Of a stretch of DNA of 60,478 bases, positions 53,843-60,478 are shown piece by piece (positions within the stretch are counted from its first letter, which is position 1; each line of letters opens with the position of its first letter). The DNA comes from Thermobifida fusca NBRC 14071 = JCM 3263 (GTDB taxonomy: Bacteria; Actinomycetota; Actinomycetes; Streptosporangiales; Streptosporangiaceae): positions 1 to 60,478 of the forward strand of contig NZ_BCWB01000010.1 in the NCBI RefSeq assembly GCF_001592045.1, read 5' to 3'. The position numbers and the translations under genes were made by a program. The notes below the pieces were generated by a model, which was not told the origin of the DNA, searched no databases, and saw only the letters and a program-made list of their open reading frames with translations.

Positions 53843-53889
53843 CGTGGCCCCTGGCGGGGGCGCCGCAGCGCCTGAGGCCAGGGGCCACG
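53843..53889 (-). terminator. Large hairpin after gltD
   Basis: Outer 13-bp arms CGTGGCCCCTGGC (53843-53855) and GCCAGGGGCCACG (53877-53889) enclose an inner GGCGC-CGCA-GCGCC hairpin. It lies 9 bases downstream of the gltD stop on the minus strand, without a U-tract. Confidence 0.6.
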
Positions 53890-53897
53890 AGGGCGGT

Positions 53898-55355
53898 TCA
53901 GAGCGTCAACGGCCGCGCGGTCGGAGGGATCGCGGTGGGCAGGGCCGTTTCCCCGCACAGGTAGGCGTCGACGGCGGCGGCAGCGCTGCGCCCTTCCGCG
54001 ATCGCCCACACGATGAGGGACTGCCCGCGGCCCATGTCTCCCGCGCAGAACACTCCTGGCACGCTGGTGGCGTAGTCGGGTCCGCGCTGCACGTTGCCGC
54101 GTTCGTCGAGCGCCACGCCGAGCTGCTCCAGGAGCCCTTCCCGCTGCGGGCCGAGGAAGCCCAGGGCGAGGACGACGAGCTGGGCGGGGATTTCGCGTTC
54201 CGTGCCGGGCACCGGTGCGAACCCCTCCGCGGTGCGGGTGACGTCGACGACTTTGAGGCCACGCACCGCGCCTGTTCCGTCGTCGAGGAACTCCAGGGTG
54301 TTGACCGAGTAGAGACGTTCGCCTCCCTCCTCGTGCGCACTGGTGACCTTGTAGAGCAGGGGCATGGTCGGCCACGGCTGGTGCGGGGGCCGCGTGGTCG
54401 GCGGCTTCGGCATGATCTCCAGTTGGGTGACGGAGCGCGCCCCTTGGCGGTGGGCGGTGCCGACACAGTCGGCGCCGGTGTCGCCGCCGCCGATGACGAC
54501 GACGTGCTTGCCTTCCGCGGTGATGGGCGGAGTAGCGAAGTCGCCTTCCTGGACCCGGTTGGCAAGCGGCAGGTATTCCATGGCCTGGTGGACGCCGGCG
54601 AGGTGGCGGCCCGGGATGGGCAGGTCCCGCCACACGGTGGCGCCTCCGGCGAGGATGACGGCGTCGTGGTCGGCGCGCAGCTGGTCGGCGGTGAGGTCCA
54701 CGCCGACGTTGACGCCGGTGCGGAACTCGGTGCCTTCGGCGCGCATCTGGGCGAGCCGCCGCTCCAGATGCCGTTTTTCCAGTTTGAATTCGGGGATGCC
54801 GTAGCGCAGCAGTCCGCCGATCCGGTCGGCCCGCTCGTAGACGGTGACGGTGTGCCCGGCCCGGGTGAGCTGCTGGGCGGCGGCGAGCCCTGCGGGGCCG
54901 GAGCCGACGACGGCGACCTTCTTCCCGGTGTGCTGGGCGGGAGGCTGCGGGCGGACCCAGCCTTCTTCCCAGGCCCGGTCGATGATCGACACTTCGACGT
55001 TCTTGATGGTCACGGCGGGCTGGTTGATGCCCAGCACGCACGCGGACTCACACGGGGCCGGGCACAGGCGGCCGGTGAATTCAGGGAAGTTGTTGGTGGC
55101 GTGCAGCCGTTCGATGGCGTCCCGCCAGTCGTGCCGGTAGACCAGGTCGTTCCACTCGGGGATGAGGTTGCCGAGCGGGCAGCCGTTGTGGCAGAACGGG
55201 ATGCCGCAGTCCATGCAGCGGGAGGCCTGCCTGATGAGGGCCGCGCGGTCGAAGTCCTCGTAGACTTCGCGCCAGTCCTGGATCCGAACGGGCACGGGCC
55301 GGTGGGAGGGCAGCTCCCGTTCGGTGATCTTGAGGAAGCCTTTGGGGTCGGCCAT
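53898..55355 (-). CDS. gltD: Glutamate synthase small (beta) subunit
   Basis: A 485-residue flavoprotein. The N-terminal Fe-S domain has CMDCGIPFCHNGCPLGN and CPAPCESACVLG; the FAD site is VAVVGSGPAGLAAAQQL, the NADPH site is VVVIGGGDTGADCVGTA, and AGDMGRGQSLIVWAI is the conserved C-terminal FAD contact. It takes electrons from NADPH for the large subunit. It is 35 bases after gltB, in the usual order. Confidence 0.96.
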   Translation of the reverse strand: MADPKGFLKITERELPSHRPVPVRIQDWREVYEDFDRAALIRQASRCMDCGIPFCHNGCPLGNLIPEWNDLVYRHDWRDAIERLHATNNFPEFTGRLCPAPCESACVLGINQPAVTIKNVEVSIIDRAWEEGWVRPQPPAQHTGKKVAVVGSGPAGLAAAQQLTRAGHTVTVYERADRIGGLLRYGIPEFKLEKRHLERRLAQMRAEGTEFRTGVNVGVDLTADQLRADHDAVILAGGATVWRDLPIPGRHLAGVHQAMEYLPLANRVQEGDFATPPITAEGKHVVVIGGGDTGADCVGTAHRQGARSVTQLEIMPKPPTTRPPHQPWPTMPLLYKVTSAHEEGGERLYSVNTLEFLDDGTGAVRGLKVVDVTRTAEGFAPVPGTEREIPAQLVVLALGFLGPQREGLLEQLGVALDERGNVQRGPDYATSVPGVFCAGDMGRGQSLIVWAIAEGRSAAAAVDAYLCGETALPTAIPPTARPLTL

Positions 55356-55390
55356 GGGTTGTCGTCCCTCCTTTCGCGGGTGTTGAGATG

Positions 55391-58300
55391 TCAGGACTGG
55401 GCGGCGGCCATGATGGCTTCGGCCGCGTCACGTCCGTCACGTTCGGCTTCGGCTACGGCAGCCAGGACGCGCTTGTAGTCGCGCGGCATGATCTTGGCGA
55501 AGCGGGTGACCGCGGTGGCGAAGTCGGCAAGCAGGCGCTGCGCCACCGGGGAGCCGGTCTCGGCGTGGTGGCGGGTGAGCACCTCTTTCAGGAAGGCGCG
55601 GTCGGCGTCGTCGAGCGGGTCGATGTCCACCATCTCGGTGTTGACACGCCGCTCGTCCAGGTCGAGGACGTAGGCGATGCCGCCGGACATGCCGGCCGCG
55701 AAGTTGCGTCCGGTAGGTCCGAGGATGACGGCGCGGCCCCCGGTCATGTACTCGCATCCGTGGTCGCCGACCCCTTCGACCACGGCGAGCGCCCCCGAGT
55801 TGCGGACGCAGAACCGTTCTCCGACGATGCCGCGGAGGAACAGTTCCCCGGAGGTGGCGCCGTAGGCGATGACGTTGCCGGCGATGATGTTCTCTTCAGC
55901 GGCGAACGGGGCGGTGTCCGCGGGGCGGACGATGATCCGTCCCCCGGACAGGCCTTTGCCGACGTAGTCGTTGGCGTCGCCGACAAGGCGCAGCGTGATC
56001 CCACGGGGGAGGAACGCGCCGAACGACTGGCCGGCGGAGCCGGTGAAGGTGATGTCGATGGTGTTGTCGGGCAGACCTTTGGCGCCGTAGCGTTTGGTGA
56101 CCTCGTGGCCGAGCATGGTGCCGACAGTCCGGTTGACGTTGCGGATCGGCAGGTCGAGGGTGAGCGGGGTGCCGTATTCCAGTGCGCCCGCCGACAGTTG
56201 GATGAGGGTGCGGTCCAGGGCCCGGTCCAGGCCGTGGTCTTGCGCGCGGACCTGGCGGCGGTGGTCGTGCGGCTGCGGCTCCACCCGGTGCAGGATCGGG
56301 GACAGGTCGAGCCCGGACGCTTTCCAGTGGTCGACAGCGTCGCGCACGTCGAGGAGCTCCACGGCCCCGATGGCCTCGTCCAGGCTGCGGAAGCCGAGCG
56401 CGGCCAGGTATTCGCGCACCTCTTGGGCGATGAACGTGAAGAAGTTCACCAGATACTCGGGCTTGCCGCTGAAGCGTTTACGCAGTTCAGGGTTTTGGGT
56501 GGCCACCCCTACCGGGCAGGTGTCCAGGTGGCAGACCCGCATCATGACGCACCCGGAGACGACGAGCGGCGCGGTGGCGAACCCGAACTCTTCCGCGCCC
56601 AGCAGGGCGGCGATGATCACGTCCCGACCGGTTTTGAGCTGGCCGTCGACCTGCACGACGATGCGGTCGCGCAGCCCGTTGCGCAGCAGGGTCTGCTGGG
56701 TTTCGGCGAGGCCGAGCTCCCAAGGGGTGCCCGCGTGCTTGATGGAGGTGAGCGGGGACGCCCCGGTGCCGCCGTCGTGCCCGGAGATGAGGACCACGTC
56801 CGCGTGGGCTTTGGCCACTCCCGCGGCGATCGTGCCCACCCCGGCTTCGGAGACCAGTTTGACGTGGATGCGCGCCGCCGGGTTGGCGTTCTTCAAGTCG
56901 TGAATGAGCTGGGCTAGGTCCTCAATCGAGTAGATGTCGTGGTGCGGCGGCGGGGAGATCAGGCCGACACCGGGGGTGGAGTGCCGGGTTTCCGCCACCC
57001 ACGGGTAGACCTTGTGGCCGGGCAGCTGGCCGCCCTCCCCCGGCTTAGCGCCCTGCGCCATCTTGATCTGGATGTCGTCGGCGTTGGTCAGGTAGAGCGC
57101 GGTGACGCCGAAACGGCCGGACGCCACCTGTTTGATGGCGCTGCGCCGCAGGTCCCCGTTGGGGTCCGGGGTGAAGCGGCGCGGGTCTTCGCCGCCTTCC
57201 CCGGTGTTGGATTTGCCGCCGAGCCGGTTCATGGCGATGGCGAGGGTTTCGTGGGCTTCCGCGGAGATGGAGCCGTAGGACATGGCCCCGGTGGAGAAGC
57301 GTGCGACGATCGACTCGACCGGTTCGACTTCGTCGAGCGGCACGGGCGAGCGCACGCCTTCGCGGAGGGTGAACAGGCCGCGCAGGGTCATGAGCGTTTC
57401 GGCCTGCTGGTCGACTTTGGCGGTGTACTCCTTGAACAGGTCGTAGCTCCCGGTCCGGGTGGCGTGCTGGAGTTTCGCGACGGTCTCCGGGTTGAACAGG
57501 TGCGGTTCGCCTTCCCGGCGCCACTGGTATTCGCCGCCGACTGGGAGCCGGCGGTGCGCGGCAGGGTTGGGCGCGTAGGCGGCGGCGTGGCGGCGGCGCA
57601 CTTCTTCCGCGAGCACGTCGAAGCCGATGCCGCCGAGCCGCGACGTCGTGCCGGCGAACGCCCGGTCGATGACCTCTTGGCCGAGGCCGAGGGCTTCGAA
57701 GATCTGCGCGCCCGTGTAGGAGCTGACCGTGGACACGCCCATCTTGGACATGATCTTCAGCAGGCCTTTGCCGAAGGCTTTGACCGTGTTGCGGGCGGCC
57801 GTGTCCGGGTCGATGCCGGGGATGACGCCGCTGCGGGCAAGGTCGCGGACCGTGGCCAGAGCCAGGTAGGGGACGACAGCGGAGGCGCCGTAGCCCAGCA
57901 GCAGGGCGATGTGGTGGCATTCGCGGGCGTCGCCGGATTCCACGATGAGGCCGACCTCGGTGCGGGTCTTCTCCCGCACGAGATGGTGGTGGACGGTGCC
58001 GGTGAGCAGCAGTGACGGGATAGGCGCGTGGTCGGCGTCGGCGCCGCGGTCGCTGAGCACGATGAGGTGCGCACCGTCCGCGATGGCCTGGGACACTTCC
58101 GCGCAGATCTCGTCGAGGCGCGCGGTCAGGGCTTTACCACCGCCGGAGGCGGGGTAGACGCCGCGGACGATGTGGGCGCGGAAAGCAGGGTCGCCGTCCA
58201 CGCTGCCGGCGCGCAGGAGGGCGGCGAGCTCGGCTTCCTGGAGGACGGGGGTGTCCAGCACGATCCGGCGGCAGTCTTCGGGGTCCGGGGAGAGCACGTT

Positions 58301-59953
58301 CTCCTCTGAGCCCAGCACCGTGCGGAGGCTGGTGACCAGTTCTTCGCGGATCGCGTCCAGCGGCGGGTTCGTGACCTGGGCGAAGTTCTGGGTGAAGTAG
58401 TCGAAGAGCTGGCGGGGCCGGTGGGACAGTACCGCCACCGGGGTGTCGGTGCCCATGGAGCCGACGGCTTCGGCGCCGGTGCGGGCCATGGGCGTGAGCA
58501 GCAGGCGCAGCTCTTCTTCGGTGTAGCCGAAGACCCGCTGGTGGTGGACGAGGTCGTCGACGGGCTCCGCTGGGACTGCGGGCAGGTCGGCGAGGCGCAC
58601 CACGTTGTCGGCGAGCCACTCGGCGTAGGGGTGTTCGGCGGCGAGTTCCGCTTTGACTTCCGCGTCGTCGAGGATGCGGCCGCGCGCGGTGTCGACGACG
58701 AAGATCCGCCCGGGCTGCAGCCGGCCTTTGCGGACGATGCGCGCCGGGTCGATGTCGAGGACTCCGACTTCGCTGGCCATGACGACAAGCCCGTCGTCGG
58801 TGACCCAGTAGCGGCCGGGGCGCAAGCCGTTGCGGTCCAGGACCGCGCCGATGACCGTGCCGTCCGTGAAGGTGACCGAGGCCGGTCCGTCCCACGGCTC
58901 CATGAGCATGGCGTGGAACTCGTAGAAGGCCCGCACCGCCGGGTCCATTTCGGTGTGGTTTTCCCACGGCTCGGGGATCATCATGAGCACCGCGTGCGGC
59001 AGGGACCGTCCGCCCAAGTGCAGCAGTTCAAGAGCGGCGTCGAAGGACGCGGTGTCGGACTCGTCGGGGTCGACGATGGGGAAGAGCCGGGAGAGGTCGC
59101 CGGGGATGAGGTCGCTGGCGAGGGTTGCTTCGCGGGCCCGCATCCAGTTGCGGTTGCCTTTGACCGTGTTGATCTCCCCGTTGTGGGCGATGTAGCGGAA
59201 AGGGTGCGCCAAGGGCCACGACGGGAAGGTGTTGGTGGAGAACCGCGAGTGCACCAGCGCCAGCCCCGACGTGTACCGCGGGTCGGCGAGGTCAGGGAAG
59301 AAGGGCTTGAGCTGGGGTGTGGTCAGCATGCCCTTGTAGGTGATGGTGCGCGGCGAAAGGCTGGCGAAGTAGACGCCGGCTTCGTGTTCGGCGCGCTTGC
59401 GCACGCAGTAGGCGTAGCGTTCCAGGTCGATCCCGGTGAGCCCTTCGGTGGGGGTCCCGGGACGGCCGGCGAGGAACACTTGCGCGAAGAACGGCATGGT
59501 TTCGCGGGCCACCGGTCCGCAGTGCCGCGGGTCGACGGGCAGGTCGCGCCAGCCGAGCACGGTGAGGTGTTCTTCTGCGGCGATGCGGTTGATGGTGGCG
59601 ACCGCGGCGGCGCGGGCGGCTTCGTCGGTGGGGAGGAACGCGATTCCTGCGGCGTAGGCCCCAGCGTCGGGGAGCGGGAAACCGCAGACGTCGCGGTAGA
59701 GCTCGTGGGGGATGTGGGTGAGGATGCCCACCCCGTCGCCGTCGTCGGGGTCGGCTCCTGAAGCGCCGCGGTGGTCGAGGTTACGGAGGACGGTGAGTGC
59801 CTGGTCAACAATGGCGTGGCTGCGGCGTCCCGTCAGGTCGGCGACGAAACCCACACCGCAGGAGTCGTGTTCGTAGGAGCTGTCGTAGAGCCCTTCAGCT
59901 GTGGCGCGGGGGCGGGATTGACCGGTGGGACGCCTGTTGTGGCCTGCAGCCAT
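55391..59953 (-). CDS. gltB: Glutamate synthase large (alpha) subunit
   Basis: A 1520-residue enzyme. The glutaminase domain starts at Cys32 ([14 protein letters not shown]) after a 31-residue propeptide that should be removed. The central domain follows, then the FMN synthase domain (from ~820) with the 3Fe-4S ligands in [17 protein letters not shown] and [19 protein letters not shown], and the C-terminal GXGXG domain ([16 protein letters not shown]). It makes two glutamates from glutamine and 2-oxoglutarate. The ATG at 59953 has AGGAGGGCCA upstream. With gltD it forms the ammonia-assimilation operon. Confidence 0.97.
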   Translation of the reverse strand: MAAGHNRRPTGQSRPRATAEGLYDSSYEHDSCGVGFVADLTGRRSHAIVDQALTVLRNLDHRGASGADPDDGDGVGILTHIPHELYRDVCGFPLPDAGAYAAGIAFLPTDEAARAAAVATINRIAAEEHLTVLGWRDLPVDPRHCGPVARETMPFFAQVFLAGRPGTPTEGLTGIDLERYAYCVRKRAEHEAGVYFASLSPRTITYKGMLTTPQLKPFFPDLADPRYTSGLALVHSRFSTNTFPSWPLAHPFRYIAHNGEINTVKGNRNWMRAREATLASDLIPGDLSRLFPIVDPDESDTASFDAALELLHLGGRSLPHAVLMMIPEPWENHTEMDPAVRAFYEFHAMLMEPWDGPASVTFTDGTVIGAVLDRNGLRPGRYWVTDDGLVVMASEVGVLDIDPARIVRKGRLQPGRIFVVDTARGRILDDAEVKAELAAEHPYAEWLADNVVRLADLPAVPAEPVDDLVHHQRVFGYTEEELRLLLTPMARTGAEAVGSMGTDTPVAVLSHRPRQLFDYFTQNFAQVTNPPLDAIREELVTSLRTVLGSEENVLSPDPEDCRRIVLDTPVLQEAELAALLRAGSVDGDPAFRAHIVRGVYPASGGGKALTARLDEICAEVSQAIADGAHLIVLSDRGADADHAPIPSLLLTGTVHHHLVREKTRTEVGLIVESGDARECHHIALLLGYGASAVVPYLALATVRDLARSGVIPGIDPDTAARNTVKAFGKGLLKIMSKMGVSTVSSYTGAQIFEALGLGQEVIDRAFAGTTSRLGGIGFDVLAEEVRRRHAAAYAPNPAAHRRLPVGGEYQWRREGEPHLFNPETVAKLQHATRTGSYDLFKEYTAKVDQQAETLMTLRGLFTLREGVRSPVPLDEVEPVESIVARFSTGAMSYGSISAEAHETLAIAMNRLGGKSNTGEGGEDPRRFTPDPNGDLRRSAIKQVASGRFGVTALYLTNADDIQIKMAQGAKPGEGGQLPGHKVYPWVAETRHSTPGVGLISPPPHHDIYSIEDLAQLIHDLKNANPAARIHVKLVSEAGVGTIAAGVAKAHADVVLISGHDGGTGASPLTSIKHAGTPWELGLAETQQTLLRNGLRDRIVVQVDGQLKTGRDVIIAALLGAEEFGFATAPLVVSGCVMMRVCHLDTCPVGVATQNPELRKRFSGKPEYLVNFFTFIAQEVREYLAALGFRSLDEAIGAVELLDVRDAVDHWKASGLDLSPILHRVEPQPHDHRRQVRAQDHGLDRALDRTLIQLSAGALEYGTPLTLDLPIRNVNRTVGTMLGHEVTKRYGAKGLPDNTIDITFTGSAGQSFGAFLPRGITLRLVGDANDYVGKGLSGGRIIVRPADTAPFAAEENIIAGNVIAYGATSGELFLRGIVGERFCVRNSGALAVVEGVGDHGCEYMTGGRAVILGPTGRNFAAGMSGGIAYVLDLDERRVNTEMVDIDPLDDADRAFLKEVLTRHHAETGSPVAQRLLADFATAVTRFAKIMPRDYKRVLAAVAEAERDGRDAAEAIMAAAQS

Positions 59954-60343
59954 TGGCCCTCCTGTCGTCTTCTGCTCTGTGCTTCGTGTAACGGAAAGCG
60001 CAGAGGGACGACGTTGGCCCTGCTGCGTTTGCGTGGCGGCGTACTGCTTTCCCGGGTCATGCGGCGATGCTCGACGCTCCGGGCGTGCTGTCGGGCCCGA
60101 AGGGTGGGAGAGGCAGTGCCACCAGCGGATTCAGTTGTGGAACAGCCCGAGGGTTCCGGGCTGCGGACCGCATCCTGGGCGGTGCTGCGGTAGTCCGCGG
60201 GCCCTGGAAAGGGTCGGTCCGGCAGAGGTCCGCGGGACCTGTGGGACAGGTGCAGCGTGCCGTGTTGTATCCCGCGGACGGTGTCGGGAAACCTCTCGGA
60301 GGAGAGATTTCATCGAGCGGAGTAAGCCTACAAGGTCCGTGGC
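59954..60343 (-). other. Upstream region of gltB
   Basis: About 390 bases without a supported gene. It should carry the gltB promoter. A 10-bp hairpin with a G-U pair lies at 60288-60311 (GAAACCTCTC / GAGAGATTTC), 32 bases after the stop of the truncated gene at the right end, and may end that transcript. No full GlnR box was found. Confidence 0.35.
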
Positions 60344-60478
60344 CTACTCGTGACCAGGCGGGGTCGGTAGAGGAGCGGGTTCTTCCGGGGCCGGCAGGGC
60401 GGCGACGAGTCCGTCGAGGGCGTCGTAGAGCGCAGAGAACCGGTGTGCAGGCAGGTCCAGCAGGGTGTGCCCGGCCAG
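60344..60478 (-). CDS. C-terminus of an unidentified protein (cut by right edge)
   Basis: The minus-strand frame open at the right edge gives 44 residues beginning LAGHTLLDLPAHRFSALYDA and ending in a TAG at 60344-60346. The segment LVAALPAPEEPAPLPTPPGHE is a Pro-rich tail. The codon use is that of real genes here, but the fragment is too short to assign a family. Confidence 0.55.
   Translation of the reverse strand: MAGHTLLDLPAHRFSALYDALDGLVAALPAPEEPAPLPTPPGHE

Noticed and set aside
53788-55041. Long open frame upstream of DUF2784 copy B
   Set aside because: It is a shadow of gltD with Arg/Ala/Pro-rich composition.
59954-60020. GTTAC near gltB as a GlnR box
   Set aside because: Only one half (GTTAC on the minus strand) is present; the spaced GAAAC half is missing.

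Overview
The window is high-GC DNA (AT-rich only in a few promoter gaps) with actinobacterial gene order throughout. A GH11 xylanase with a CBM2 module (9350-10366) has the domain layout and mature N-terminus I associate with Xyl11A/TfxA of Thermobifida fusca, and the small heat-shock gene and other content fit a moderately thermophilic, plant-biomass-degrading actinomycete. I therefore read the window as Thermobifida, most likely T. fusca; this comes from sequence recognition and no database was searched.

Left region (1-7800): nine same-strand genes with gaps of at most 45 bases form a type II (aromatic) polyketide operon read right to left: acyl-CoA carboxylase beta and epsilon subunits, a PgaE/UrdE-type FAD hydroxylase, a TcmI-type cyclase, KS-alpha, chain length factor, ACP, C-9 type ketoreductase, and an aromatase/cyclase cut by the left edge. 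The order from hydroxylase to aromatase matches the core of angucycline clusters. The carboxylase subunits suggest a local malonyl-CoA supply.

7800-12870: accessory stretch with an AT-rich operon promoter region, hsp20 behind an HspR-type inverted repeat (HAIR), the secreted xylanase with repeats upstream, an inositol monophosphatase-like gene and a DUF523 gene. 12871-24066: a long minus-strand housekeeping run, read from pyrG through a Nudix hydrolase, xerD, an orphan parA, a ribbon-helix-helix-like gene, scpA, scpB, rluB, aroH, tyrA, cmk and der. It links nucleotide supply, chromosome segregation and condensation, tyrosine/phenylalanine biosynthesis and ribosome assembly.

24271-34694: an acetyltransferase, a DUF3060-type lipoprotein, uvrB, then an accessory island holding a STAND/NB-ARC regulator and a divergent coiled-coil GTPase between two gene-poor gaps of about 0.9 kb. 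34092-41269: coaE, rpsA, arfB, polA, a PaaI-like thioesterase and a DUF554 membrane protein.

41655-51298: branched-chain amino acid transport (livK convergent with livH-M-G-F), the ANTAR regulator pdtaR, tRNA-Leu(CAA), a DUF1266-like membrane protein and pyruvate kinase preceded by a DasR-type dre-like palindrome. The right end carries a DJ-1/PfpI protein, a toroid-fold protein, two tandem DUF2784 genes sharing a 76-bp identical block, and gltD-gltB (glutamate synthase). The C-terminus of an unidentified gene is cut by the right edge.
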